In this document: one piece after another, positions 32,286 to 44,896 of the stretch | Layout of the letters: every line of letters begins with the position of its first letter | How positions within the stretch are numbered: the first letter of the stretch is position 1 | DNA from: Pseudopyrenochaeta lycopersici | Lineage: Eukaryota; Ascomycota; Dothideomycetes; Pleosporales; Pseudopyrenochaetaceae | NCBI GenBank assembly: GCA_003313425.1 | Contig: NHZP01000003.1 | Span: forward strand, 1,488,001 to 1,552,000 | Direction: 5' to 3' | Length of the DNA: 64,000 nucleotides | Program-made: the position numbers and the translations under genes | Notes under the pieces: model-generated | The model's input: only the letters and a program-made list of their open reading frames with translations | Databases searched by the model: none | Told to the model about the DNA's origin: nothing

Positions 32286-34719
32286 CTAACCATCGCTCCC
32301 ACTGCTCCTGAAGGCAGCACATAGTGCGGCATACTGATGCGTAAGGTCGAGAACATGCTGTGGTAAGCTCGTGCCCTGGATGATGCTGCGGATCTTGACG
32401 GCACCCTCCTCTTCAATGAGTTTCCGGATTGTGTAGAGTAAACTTGGCGAGAACTGTGATCGAGTTAGTAAATATGATTCGTGCATGATGGAGTGGAGGA
32501 AGTTAGAGCATACCTCAGAGTACCACCTATATTGCCACGTAACCAGTCTTATCAATGCCGCTGTAACGTCCCGCGTGTTCCTCCTTTCCTCTCCCAGTTT
32601 CAGCACGCCCCTCATCGCCTTGGGACTAAACTTGATCTGGAGGCAGTTCTCATATGCCTCAACTGCCTCCTCGTTGTGATGCAGTCTCTCTGCCAATTCT
32701 CCTAGGATCTCCCACTCCTCTGCACTCTTCTTGTACAATAGTTGCTGTTGTCGGTACTGTGCCATCTCTGTACGCCATATCGTATACACGCGTAGGTCTT
32801 CGTAAAGCACCATGAACAGATTATCGAGCCAGCGTTCGCAGAGGCGCTTGTTTTGAAAGTGTGTGTAGTTTGGCTGGGAGGAGTCGGATTCATGTGCATG
32901 AGGGTCGTCGCTGCCGGCCTTGACGACTTCGGAGGCTACGGTGTGACCCGGTTTTTCTAGCGACTCCTGAGCTGCGGCCACAGCTGCCGCGGCAGAAGAG
33001 TCGCCGTTAGGGCTCTCGTCAGACTCAGAGCGTTCTTCTGGTTCAGCGTGGCCGTTGACTTGGGCATTTGGTGAGGGAGAGCGGAGCGCGGTGGTGCTGG
33101 CGCTACGAGAATGGGGCTGTTGTGTTGTCTTTTCGTGGCGGTATTCTTCTTCCATGACGAAAACTTGGCTTCTTATCTTGAGAAGTTGATCCCAGCCAAT
33201 CTTCTTGGTAATCTCAGTGAGAAGAACATACGCTTTCAAGAAGGTACCCTTGAAGCCTGCGGCGTGTAATTTTCTCAGAGTCGGGTGCACTAATTCCATG
33301 TCGTCAACATTGCTATCCTCAATCTCGTCACACATGGCTTCCGGCATGATAGGTAAGAAGACCCTCTGGGGTTCTGGCATCCGTGGGGCATCTTTGTCCT
33401 GGTACGTGAACATGGGACACGAGTTGAGTGTCAGTAGTGCGAGATCCCACTGCTCCAAACCAACGTAGATCTCCGCTAAGCGTGCCCAGGTGCCGAACTC
33501 GCTAGGTGCGGAAACCACACTTCGCTTTGCGATTTCGAGTGCGAGATCACCTCGGCCTTTTTTGTTGCAAAATTCGGCTTGACAGTCTAGGAGGGAGTAG
33601 TCCATGGGTAGCTCTTGGATCGCTTCATGAAGCAACTGTACGGCTTGGACCTCTTCATCTGCTTCGATGTAAACGCGCGCAAGCAATGATGAAATCTCGG
33701 GGTCGCGAGTTCGCAGCTTTTCGAACAGGTTGATGCCTGAAGTGTATCTGCCCGTAGTGTGGATGTAGTTGAGTAGTCCGGTAGTCAGGTGGTTTGAGAC
33801 TAGATTGGGCACTTGGATTTCAGGGTCCGATCCTAATTGCCAACCTACATAAAAATCAGCCTACTGCCGTATGAACCACAGGCGCCAACCTACCGCTAAA
33901 GAAGAGGCGCTCAGCAGCGTCTAGGAATTTGTGTTCGCTCTCGGTGCTCGTGATGGGGTTGAATCGCCGTACGCCAACAATCTTCTTGATGGTGTCGCCC
34001 GAGCCGTCGTCTGCGTAGGAATATGCGCGGAGAACGCTGCAGAGGTACGTCTCCAGCCAGAGTTCGTCAGTCGCTACCCGCTTGTCGCCCCGCTCGTCAA
34101 TGCAGTAGCTCTCCACAGTCCCTGGGATGTAGACCTGCACGCGCATGTCCAGTCGTGAGAAAGCATTGTAGCAGCTGTTCCGTCAGCAAATGCCCATGCC
34201 CCTCGTTCAATATCTCGTACCAGTATAGCCCTGAGACCACCTTGTGCTGCTTGTCGTGCGCCGAATATGTAAGAGTGTTGATATAGGCTGCCAGGCTAGC
34301 AGACGATGATGCGTCTATACCGGAGACATGGTGATATACGCCAACCTGTACCACATGTCAGAGGCCTTCCTGCAAGGGGCCAGAAAGTAGAGGGGCAAGG
34401 CGCACCTGTTTCGTTGTTGACTTGATCGGTTGCTTGATGAGGTGTACGAGATCGGGTGGGCCGAGCTCTCGCAATGTCTGTAGGGATTCCGAGCGCGCTT
34501 CGATCGAAGACTGTACTTCATCCTCGTAGATTCTGCTGAGCAGTTAGAAGGCATGGCATAGAGGCATATTGGTACTGCTGCGCGGTCCATGGGGACGAGA
34601 CTGCCAGCGACTAGACACAGGAACGCGAAGGTGCCCAGGCGCATATGGAGAGGAGGGTTATAGATTCGAGGGCTATAAAATATGCAGGCATACTCAGGAA
34701 CTGATGGGGCTGTGACCAT
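32286..34719 (-). CDS. ChAPs family protein (Chs5-Arf1 binding, BUD7/BCH1-like)
   Basis: Six exons: 34719-34694, 34535-34406, 34345-34221, 34174-33894, 33844-32514 and 32453-32286; 686 residues. ChAPs proteins with Chs5 form exomer, an Arf1-dependent coat that sends chitin synthase and other cargo from the trans-Golgi to the plasma membrane. Evidence includes the N-terminal block VGVYHHVSGIDASSSASLAA, then MRVQVYIPGTVESYCIDERG, TPR-like repeats (EISSLLARVYIEADEEVQA, WARLAEIYVGLEQWDLAL) and the conserved end HVLDLTHQYAALCAAFRSSG. The fourth exon is fixed by a 46-base intron (34220-34175) that restores CYNAFSRLDMRV. The last intron (32513-32454) is 60 bases with no stop and could be read through. 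A low-complexity Ser/Glu segment lies in the middle. Confidence 0.9.
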
Positions 34720-35097
34720 GGCTCAATTGGCGCCGCACACTGCGGGACAGACGTGGCAGTGAATGGGATCGCGTAACGGAGTGTTAATGTCCAAGGAGGG
34801 GCCGATCTCCGGGCGGTGATGCTTCGGCGGGTGATTGTCAGGGTTCGGTGGCCTCTAGACATGGAGAGCTGGAAACAGTAGCTTCGCGCGGAGCTGCGCC
34901 GTTGCCAAGCGCCATAATCCCTGCCACGCCATTCACTGCGCGTCGCGTCACAGCATCTTGAAGTGCTTTCGCAGATTGTACGCATGAGCAGCTCATGGCG
35001 CCCTACTGCTTGAGGCCTGTACACTAGATGCTGTACAAAACCTCCTGTGCGCCTACAGGCTTCCCCTAACTTTGTACAACCGCCCACTGCCCTCAAT
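34720..35097. promoter_or_regulatory. Shared intergenic promoter region, BUD7-like gene and HIR3
   Basis: These 378 bases separate the start of the ChAPs gene from the proposed start of HIR3. No TATA box stands out. Confidence 0.5.
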
Positions 35098-38000
35098 ATG
35101 GTAGGTTTCAACCCTCGAATGCGCCATGTCATCGCTCTGGAGCCGCTCAGACTGCACGCCAGCTAACATGTCGCAGTCCAAAGCATCGGTGTGGCATCCA
35201 TACAATGTCGAGCCGGCCGAAGAAGACGAAGACGAGGTCGATGACACGCAAGAAATCCAGATCGAAGAAGCCCTGAAGCTCTACGTAATCGCCCTCAAGT
35301 TCCATTCCGAGGGCCCAGAGTCCTTTGACAAGACTGCGGCGGCCTACAAAGCCCTCTTTGACTCGGATATCTTCAAGTACACCGAGTCGCTCTCCGAATT
35401 CCACCGCCACGAGGTCTTTGGCGAGAACTTGGTTTTCGACTCTATCTTGGAGGATGACTTCGAGGCAGGGCCAGCACAGGCGGCAGGCGCTGCCGACAGC
35501 GCTCCAAACACTCTTCCGCAGATACTGCATCTGTCATATAAGAACCATGGCCAATTCCTCCTCGAGTCGATGCAGCACTGGATCACCCAACATGGAGCGA
35601 TACCTCAGACGGAAGGTTGGAATAACCTCCGCGGTGCTGTCAACTACTTCGCCGAAGCACTGGATAAGGAGGACACTGATCTCGATCTCTGGCTGCGTAC
35701 CGCCTCGGTCGCGGCTATGCTAGGCAGCAAACGACTTACCCGCTACTGCTTAGAAGCTGTACTGGATGGTAATGACGAGCAGTGGGAGAGCCTGCTACGA
35801 CTTCCCGGGCTCGAAGAAGGCTTTGCCGGACAGCAATTACGCGAGCTTGTAGAGCGAATGGAAGACAATGTCTCGCTGATGCAGACACCATTATCGACTC
35901 TGAAGCGAAAGAAGCTCTCAGAGACCCTTCAAAAACGCCTAAATCCCTTTCCATTTGCACCTCTTCCCGCCGATGTCGCCGAAATCGAGGGCCAGTACGC
36001 CGTCAAGAAAATGCCGGAGAGCGTATTCTTGACTCCAGCGAAGTGGGATTGGGCCGGTGTGGGGGAAATCGTCCTGCAACAGTTCATGGCAGAGCAGCGA
36101 GGAATGACACACAACGTGGCTCCTGGCTCGAGCATATCATTTACCATACCCCCTGATAGCGAGGGTCCTAAACGTGCCGATTCTGAGCCAATGGCAGCAG
36201 CAGCAGAGACCATGATAACTCCGCCAGAACATAGCGCGCCACCGTTGATCGAGGAACCCGCCACTACGGCGACCGAAGCCGAGCTGTCGAACGGAAAGGC
36301 AAGCGAGGATGTTGACATGGCAGAGCAGGATGGCACTGCCGAGCTCAAGAATGAGGGACCAGGACCCGCTGTTCCTTTAGAGGCCGTATCAATCCCCTCC
36401 CGGAAGCGGTCCACAGACTCTGCTGGCCTCCCTGAAACTGCTGAAGGAGGGCGATCTCGCAGCAAGCGCATTCGAGGACGCGACACAGTCACTGAGCCTA
36501 GCGCCGGGGATGTTGCACAAGAGGCAAATAAGCAGCTTGAGGATCAACTCGAACCTTACACTCACGCTGATCAGTGCTTGTACGAAATTGTCAAGGACAT
36601 ATATTCACGACTTGGTGTTGAAGGCATCACCCAGCCAACAGCATTGCGCAGTCTGGTCACTGCGCTCCCTGCACCTCCATCAACAAATGCCATCGACAAA
36701 GCTGCTTGCGATATGTACACCGCACTTCAAAGGGGGAACAGCAAAGCCGCCCAAATCCTACTCAGTAACGACTCATTTGATATGGATGGAGTGACGCGAG
36801 ACGCCGGAATGACTGCATTTTTGGGGTTCGCAAAATCAAGCTCTGGGCAGGCTTGTGTCAAACCCATGCTTGAGCAACAGAGACTGAGTGCCTTCGCCCG
36901 CAGTATCAATGAGGCGTGGTTCTCTATCAAGGAAGTCGCGTTTGCATGGATGGAAGTCCTGCTCTCCCGTAACTCATTTCCAACGCAAACCAATACTCAG
37001 GCACGTTGCGAGTCAAGCTACATGCAGTTCAAGTGGAGCGAGGAACTTAAGCGGAACCTCGTTCAAATCATCGTAAACGCCGACGATTACATATATGAAC
37101 GCATGCTCGACCGTGTCAACAACCTCAGCGAACGCATGCTCCAGGAATCTCACCTGTCCCAAAGCCATGAACTATCCGACTTCGATTTATCACAGATTGA
37201 GATTGTGGAGACCTTGTTTGAGCTACATTTGGACATATACTCTCTGATTAAGCATCCTCACAGCCAAGTGGACACCCCTACCCAACTTCTTCAGGGCGAT
37301 CGGCTGGAACGATGGTCTCATCTTGCGCGAGAAGTAATGCAGCTACGGACAAGCTGTCAATCGACTCAGACCATGGATGATCTTGATCTACGTCATATCT
37401 GGGCTTCAGTATTCCAGATGAGCGTGGACGACCAAATTGAACCCGATCATGTGATCTCCGCTATGGGAGAACTGAAAAGCATATTCCAGACATTCGATGA
37501 CCGTATAGTCCAGGTTCAGAACAATGCAATTATGCCAGAATTGTCCATTGCCGCCATAGACCGCGAGTTAGTTCGCATTAGTATGAAAGATTTCTTTGTC
37601 AAGGTCTTTGATCAAGACGAAAAGGATCCAGTGGCTGTCATCGAGAGTCTCGAGCCAATTCTGGAGCAACAGAGCACTTCACTGTCAACGGCCAACTCTG
37701 AAGCGGTGGATTCTGATCAAGAATTCGTGGACGCACGCACGTCCCCGACCATCAGCGATCACGCTGATTCGCCAGCAGCAATTTTGGCCGACCGTCCCTC
37801 TCCAATTTTAGAGATGCGCAAGTTCCTCGATGGAGCCAATGTCAATGTGCGTCTCTCCCTTTGGCACAGGCTACGGGAGGCATACGAAGCAATCGAATAT
37901 CCTCCGAAGGTCATCTCTTGCTTTCTCCGGAGCATGGAAACTCTCGTTAGAGACCTTGGGTCCCCCAACTTTCTGGAATTATCGCCGTTGGAACGTCAAG

Positions 38001-41000
38001 TCAAGCTCCTGACGCGATTCCGTGTTATCGACGATATGGTTGTCAAGATCCTCCGCATCATCAGAGACGAAAAATCGGCGTTTGACTGCCTTTCATACGA
38101 GCATGTACAGTCATCCATGTCAGCTATTGCAGAGTTGCTACATATATTGTCTGCCGCGAATATGTTTCGAGATCTCATCCGCATCAATCATGTTCCGATG
38201 CCCAGAATCGAAGCACTTCCTAGCCAAGCGTTCGTAAACATGTCAACCAGGCTTGACGACATCCATCTCCGGCTCTGGATGTTGCAATATTATCTTTTGC
38301 GGGAAGGAATCTCGCAGGATTCTGAGAGCTTTCCCACCCCTTCCGAGGATTTGTTTGAGTTTATCCGACATGTTCATCACGCTACCGGCGTTCGCAACTT
38401 CTGCCACCTCTCGGGGCGACAATTTTTGAGGCTTGCCAAAGTCGAACTCTTACGTTTGGACGATGTTATCGATGGTCATAGTCACGATACGGAGCTATGT
38501 CAAACCTTGAATGACCTCTACGGACTGAAATTATTCATCGAGCCTCTTGACTGCCAGGAATTCCTGACGACGCCAGACATCCTTGACAAGAAAGCTGCTT
38601 TAAGTCTCTTGCCATTCGTAATGTCACAGGCCGGCAAGGTAGATATCAAGGATCTGCCCAAAACAGAACTCCGAGGCACGATAGAAAAAGTTCACGCAGC
38701 ACTAGGACGTCCCAAGCAAAACGACGACGTCACATTCAACCGAAAAATTATATCGGCATACTTTAAGTCGCCGATCAGCCCCATCTCACTCTTCGGCTGT
38801 TTGAAAGGCGTTGGCTCGCTGCCTACCAAACATATTGCAGCAGATGATGCGGTGGCCGCATCCAAAGGCTGGTATTATTTGATGGGCAACATTGCTCTAA
38901 GCAAGTTCCGCTCCCAGAAGCGTATGACACAAGGGCCAACTGAAGATCTCAACTACGCCCAAGCGTTCTTCGTGCAGGATATCGAACATTCAGTGGAGCG
39001 ATGGGAGACCTGGTATCGTCTCGCGCAAGCCAACGACACGCAGCTTGAGGAAGCTGTGTCCTGGAATGCGGACAAAATGAACAGCAACAGCGCCGATTTG
39101 GTCAATTTTCAGCGCGCCGCTATCAATTGCTACGTGATGGCTGTAGCCTGCGCTGTTCGCGACGCCGATGCAGCGCCTCAAACTTTGACTAAGGTTGCAC
39201 AAATGTACACCGACTTTGGTAATCGCATATACGCTTCGTCTAGGGAACCTTTCAGTATGGATGCATTTCAAATTCGAGAAAGCGAGAGAAGATTCTGTAA
39301 CAATCAGAATCAGACAGGCACATATAGAGATGTGTCATTTGTACCGCTGCAGGTCTATACCGCCTGGAAATTTGCGGCCACGCTGTTTAAGCGAGCCATC
39401 AAAGGCAACCCAAACAAATGGTGGAACCATTACATGCTCGGAAAGAGTGGATGGAAGATGTGGTCTGCCAACGACAACGCCTTGCAATATGCTATATCTA
39501 TCGGCGCTCCTCCACCCCAACAGCGTGGCCCAACATGGGAAGAAGTAACTGACGCCTTGATCAGCGCCATTGAGACACTGCCTGGGAAGAAGGGTCGTGG
39601 TGGCGAACCGATTCTTGAGCCACATTACAAACTAGTCTCCATCGCCCATAAGCTATTTCTGCGCAGAGCTATTACTTACGAGAAAGGTGTAGAGATAATA
39701 TCACACACCTCATACTCGCAGAACGTACAAAGTCCAGAGAACACCGATGACTGGGAGCGGTATGTCCTCGCTGTGCTGAAATCATTGCGTGCAGCGGACA
39801 AGTCAAGTTGGCACCATCGAATAATAGCTCGTTCGGCTCACATCATTTACGATGAAGGGAAAGATCCAATGTTGGCACACGGAGCCAAACATGAATTGAC
39901 GCAGCAGATGTTCACTAAGACGATGGCAGTTCAAGTCTGGAAGCCGGAAAATGAGCGACCTGGTAGGCACTTCGTGTACACAACGAGGTACACTAAGTTT
40001 TTCGTCGAACTTCTCGACCTCACCGGAGATAAAGCCAACTACGAGGCTTTGGCGAAGCGCGTACGGCGGAAGCAAACCGATTTCTTTGAACATCAGAAAC
40101 TGTGGTCGGAGCTGTGTTCACGATATCTTAAGCTTTTGCGAAAGATCGGGAGAATACCCGATGGCCAGGAAGACTCGACCTTCAAATCCCTTAATCATGA
40201 CGAGTTCAATGTCCTAGCTCTTCGAATGGAGGCTTGGTGCCAGAATCCTGCTACCCAACACCCTATCCTGGATATTCTCCGCGATGCCATTGAGTTTAAG
40301 CGCCTCAACAATGGGTTGATAAAACCCCTCCTCATAGACGATCTTATCGGAGATACATACGCCATGCTATACATTCTCATTGGACCCACATTACCGCCAT
40401 TGCCATCCGAGCTGCAACAGCAACAGCCAGTTCAACCTCCGCAAGCTGCACCCGTATACGTTGCGCCACCGCCTACAGGTGCTGTGCCCATATCCTCGCT
40501 CATGCAGGTGCAGGTAGATGGCCAAGTGGAAGCAAGTGGTAGTACTAATTTCGGCATCTACCAACCTAATCAGCTCCAGGCTCAACAGCCTCTCCAACAA
40601 CCTCAGTTGCCGCCCCAAGCCGAGCCTGCGAAGCCTCGAGCTAAAGCTGTCGGTCGTAGAGAGATCGGGCGTAGGGCTGAGGCATGCGTCCAGAAGCCTG
40701 TAGTCGTTACCGCACCTCAAACGACAGCGATACCAATTCGCTCCCCGCCCGTGCTGAATGCTACCCTTGCCTCCCTCAATGAACGAACATCGTCCCCAGA
40801 AAAATTCGGCGAGCCTACACCTGCAAACAGCTCTAGCGAACACCTACAAGTCTCCTACGACAAAAGTGGGACTGCCACCGCAGCCGCAAGCGTCAGTAAT
40901 GCTTCCCCTGAACCCAGCGCTCCTGCGTCCGTAAACGATGATGCAGATGATGAGAGTGAGCTGAGTGAACTTGACGAAGAGGAGGTCCAAGAAATCGAAC

Positions 41001-41236
41001 AAGAAGTCGAGGGAGCACGCCGATCAGCTTCTATGGTTGCAATCAAGCCATTATTTCCTAATTTGGCAATGACTAGTCGCGCAAGTCCCGAGAAAAAGGA
41101 CGATGCAGCAAGCATTTCACGGGAACGAACGGATGGGGAAGAAGAAGAGGGAAACACGATTCATGTGCTGAACCCCGGGTCTGTGTCGCGGGTAGGAGCG
41201 CAGGAAAAGATGGAGATCGATGATGGGAAAGTATGA
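35098..41236 (+). CDS. HIR3: Histone transcription regulator 3 (HIR complex subunit, CABIN1 homologue)
   Basis: I propose a one-codon first exon (ATG, 35098-35100), an intron 35101-35176 (GTAGGT, GCTAAC, CGCAG) and exon 2 35177-41236, giving about 2,020 residues. In-frame ATGs at 35126 and 35168 inside that intron are alternative starts. The N-terminal block DDTQEIQIEEALKLYVIALK and the TPR-like run to about residue 190 are typical of fungal Hir3, the scaffold of the HIR histone chaperone that deposits H3-H4 independently of replication and represses histone genes. A disordered, acidic Ser/Thr-rich stretch (about 330-460) holds an SRSKRIRGR basic cluster; helical repeats follow to about 1740, then a Gln/Pro-rich and acidic tail (DDESELSELDEEEVQEI). 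The intronless body of over 6 kb is notable. Confidence 0.92.
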
Positions 41237-41953
41237 TCGTGGTGCTGCGCAATACCCTTTGTGACCTTGAGTCCGCGCACTGTTGAAGCGTCATGACTTA
41301 GCTGGAGTTCCAAGTCATTAAAACTGTTCTATTCGATGTTCTTGTACTAGTACCACGGGGAATTCAATACACGCCGCGGCAGCGTGTACCAATACGAAGT
41401 CGCACAATGGCTTAGGCGCATGGGGCAACAAGACTTGTTTCTCTAGATACCCTCTCTTTAGGGCTGTATAACTGTGTAATGTCAGGTTTATATTTCAGCC
41501 CCTTGGGCATTTCAAATGTTTTGAGATTCTCGTAGCATGAATATCTTGCGTGGAATCCAAAAAAAACGCTTCAGTGTGGTGACCATAGGAATAACTCATG
41601 TTTACATGTCAACTTAGCTTTTTCTTTTCACTATTCCAAACATGCTTTCACCATGCGGCTGAAGACAGAATTCAGATCGATTTCCTTCACGCTGAGCGAA
41701 ACCATTGGCACAATTACATTGGCTGCTCTAACGTTCGGCTTGAAAAACAACACATGGGCCGCGCTGCTCCTTGCTCTTCGGTCTCTGTGTACTATCCTTT
41801 CCCGCGCACAGATACGCCGGCTACTAGAGAGTCTTCGTCTGCCTCCTCGTCATTAGGACCTCATATGATAGCACTAGGCTGATCAACCATGTCAAGAGTC
41901 CGTGCGCAACTGCGAGTTCTTCGTTTGTGCACACATTTTCGATGACAGCCCTG
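41237..41953. other. Region between HIR3 and the kinase gene
   Basis: It contains the HIR3 3' flank and, at 41653-41856, a small open frame listed separately. Nothing else is recognised. Confidence 0.5.
41653..41856 (+). CDS. Possible small membrane protein, 67 residues
   Basis: ATG in context TTCACCATGCG, then 67 codons. Codon use looks coding (many C- or G-ending codons). The product has a polar start (MRLKTEFRSISFTLSETIG), a hydrophobic segment (TITLAALTFGL) and a second (WAALLLALRSLCTIL), with a basic end (RAQIRRLLESLRLPPRH). No family is recognised. It could be a fragment of a decayed gene, like the kinase next to it. Confidence 0.35.
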   Translation: MRLKTEFRSISFTLSETIGTITLAALTFGLKNNTWAALLLALRSLCTILSRAQIRRLLESLRLPPRH

Positions 41954-42994
41954 ATGGCGTTACCTATTGGGCAAACACTGCATGGAGCCAGATGGAAGTA
42001 TCTTCTTATTGAAGATCTCAGAAACAAGACCCCGAATTCAGATGTCTTTAAAGCCAAGATTTTGCCGCACAGCTCAGTCCGACTGCCGGGACAATGGTCG
42101 GTCTATCATAAGACGTATGCAGTAGTCCAACTAACATATTGCACAAGAGCATATCCAAGGCGGTCTTGGAAGCACTTGACGTTTTGAAGTCGCAACAACT
42201 TGTTCACACAGGTACGCACTCCTAGTCGCAAATTGCAGGCTCACACACTTACTTAGTAGGCCAGACGTTAAGAGCGATAACATTCTTATCTCTGAAATTG
42301 ACGGAGCATCCCCCACAGTGAAGCTTGGAGATCTAGGACTAGGTCTTTGCCTCATCCCGATTGCATATAACAGTGCTGAAGGCAAATAGTACGCCCAGAA
42401 GGATTTGATGAGTACCCTGTACAGCCAATTGCAATGCGTGCTCCCGAGGTTTGGTCGGGTATAGGTTGCTCTCATAGCTCCGATATATGGGCATTTGCTG
42501 TCACGGTAAGCTATTTTGGTGCTCTTCGTACATTCACAGACTGACCTAAGTAGCTATTTGATTGGATTTCACCTTGCGTATTTGGTGCCAATAATATGTC
42601 TCAGGGCCATTGGCCGCATCCATGGGCGATGGCAAAGCTTCTCCGACTATTTCCTGGCTCGATAAGCATTCACCCCACTGACTCCAACTATCAAGGCTAT
42701 TTCAAAATAGCCCAATTGATCGAAAGGTCTGGGTGCGATAGTAACACAGATTCAAAATGTTTCGAAACACTTTCATTCGAGGAAGAGCTAAGCAAGGTCA
42801 AGATATCACCAGCGCTTGCGGCTTTCTTTCGCTACCTACTTGTCGTCAATCACAACAAGAGACTTGGTGCTTTCGATGCGCTAAGGTCGCGGCAGTTTCA
42901 GTGTCTTACCTACTGGATCTACTTCCGATTATTGGCCATATTACCCCAGTGGCCAGTACGTCTTACCCCAATAGACGCGTTTCTAAACTTCTAG
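41954..42994 (+). CDS. Fungal protein kinase gene lacking most of the N-lobe
   Basis: Five exons: 41954-42100, 42148-42211, 42265-42342, 42390-42505 and 42554-42994; 281 residues with phases consistent throughout. The start MALPIGQTL...LIEDLRNKTPNSDVFKAKIL is the first part of a kinase N-lobe. It passes almost directly (residue 49) into helix E (SISKAVLEALDVLKSQQLVH). The catalytic loop HTDVKSDN (Asp71, Lys73, Asn76), the metal site DLG (Asp93, in place of DFG), the MRAPE motif (Glu116) and SDIWAFAVTLFDWI follow in order. The beta-3 lysine, helix C and hinge, about 60-65 residues in related kinases, are missing. ATP binding is therefore doubtful, though the reading frame and splice sites are intact. 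The first intron (GTCTAT donor, CAAG acceptor) is the weakest call; an error there could hide the missing part. Confidence 0.6.
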
Positions 42995-43206
42995 CCCAGA
43001 CTTCAAGTAAAGGCGTCAAATAGCTCAAGTTCACCATATCCTTTTCTCTCTCACCTCATTCCTTAGGTCTACGGATATCTCCTAACTCCCCTCTATATCT
43101 TGCCTCTCTGCACCATCCTTCATTGCTCCACTTTCCCAATGGCTGCTCAAGCCCACGACCTCAATTTGAAAGATTAGCAAACTTCGCTACAAGCACGGGT
43201 GCTACG

Positions 43207-44585
43207 ATGCAACAACTTACCCCTCCTCCATCTTCCTCGGACAAAACGATGCCGCCACCTTCAAAGCTCCCTACGCATCCTCCAAGTACGAGTATGCCAG
43301 CTCATTCGGATATGTTCCTCGACATGTGAGCAACTGTTAACTTCCCATTCCAAATCAAAACTCACAGGGCTCCAGGATTCGAGGACCGGCCATAATGGTC
43401 ATCATTGGTACAGGCTTATCAGTACATCGCTACACACTACCCACTACTCTACTCATGATCCACTCTATGTACTTCCGCAACGAGATTGCCCGCCTGGAAA
43501 ACCTTGCCGCCTCTGTTAGTGCCAACAAGAAGCGTAAAGCCTCTCCAGACATTGCCGATTCGTCGAGGGAAGACGGGAATCTTGGGAGGTTGAAGAACAG
43601 CATGGAGCATGATGATGATGCAAATGAGATGGTCATTCGGTTGCCAGATGTCGATCCAACTGTCTTCGGATTGTTCTTGAAGTATATCTACCAAGGCATG
43701 TATCCGGCCAACGTCGATGCGAGGACGCCCCATGTACATCATTCTTCATCCACACTTGCGACGATGCCGCTCTCATCCCATGCTGCTCCTGCCCTCACCA
43801 GTAGCAGCCCCAAGACCGGCCATAATATGCTGCCAAGAACCAGTATATCTGCTCCCTCTCCGCCTTCAAGATCAACTACCACACCTCCACGAAATATCAT
43901 GTCTGTACCCACCACTGGCCATGATATTGACGTCCCGCACACTGAAACCATACCAGCATCCATCCAAGCCTGGCTCCTTGGCCAACGTATCGGAGCAACA
44001 TGCTTCATGAACCACGCTATCGGCCGCATCTACGCCGGCATAGGGATGCACTTTGCTCTTACGCCTTTTCTGATCGACCATGTGTGGTTGAACACGGCAG
44101 CCAATTCTCCATCCCCTGCACAGACACTCTGGAATGGCACCTCCGCAAGCAAAATCGATGAGACGTCTGCTAGCACAGATATCTCAGTTCTGAATCCCAA
44201 CCCACTGCGCGCACTCCTCCTAGCTGTCCTCGTCACCCACTGGTCTTCCACGTCTGCACACACCATCGCTAAATCCGCCTCTCTCAATGCGGCGTGGAAC
44301 GCACTGTTCGATACTCATCAGGATCTACGGTGTGCGTTCATTCTGGGTTTGCAAGGAGGTGTACAGGTGATGCCTGTACATGGATACTACGCTAGTCCGT
44401 CTCCCACTCCAGCTCCACCGCGAGTGGTAAGTGGTGGTACTGATAAGGAAGGCGGTGGAGTGAAAGTGAAAATGGAACACGATGTGGTGGAGGAAAGAAT
44501 GAGTGACGTCATGACGAATGAGGGGATTTCTCGGCTGGTCAAGAGGTATGATGGGAAGACTGCCGGAGGAGAGGATGGAAATTGA
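43207..44585 (+). CDS. BTB/POZ domain protein, fungal type
   Basis: Two exons, 43207-43325 and 43376-44585, give 442 residues. The intron (GTGAGC donor, CTCCAG acceptor) joins HSDMFLDM to IRGPAIMVIIG; the nearer CACAG acceptor would not keep the frame. After a Pro/Ser-rich N-terminus, residues about 45-150 look like a BTB fold: a strand (IMVIIGTGLSVHRYTLP), helices (TTLLMIHSMYFRNEIARL) and the later VIRLPDVDPTVFGLFLKYIYQGMYP. An insert with a basic motif (NKKRKASPD) splits the domain. The remaining 250 residues are helical with low-complexity linkers and end in an acidic-basic tail. BTB proteins usually dimerise and often serve as cullin-3 adaptors; no specific role is claimed. A different 5' end starting further upstream is possible. 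Confidence 0.62.
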
Positions 44586-44896
44586 GTGCGAGATTTGGGT
44601 GGCTAGCACCAGTAAGATTCAGCTCTAGCATTAGCGGATTAAGAATAGCCAAGTTACTAAGGGAGTTGCTATACTTTCAGACTCCATAATTTGGTTAATT
44701 AGTACGCGCTAAGCTTTAGCATCAATCGAGACAGCTTTGAGGTGCTTATTATTTCAATTATTAACTATTTCTTCGTAAAAACCCGGGTATCTTCTGGGAG
44801 GCTACTCCAACTCCATAAACCGTATAATCGCGCCAATAGCGACAATAGCGCCATGTCCGTCGCAAGCATTCGTGTGTCTGTAATATTGTACAATCC
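44586..44896. other. Convergent 3' flanks
   Basis: A short space between convergent genes with nothing else recognisable. Confidence 0.6.
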
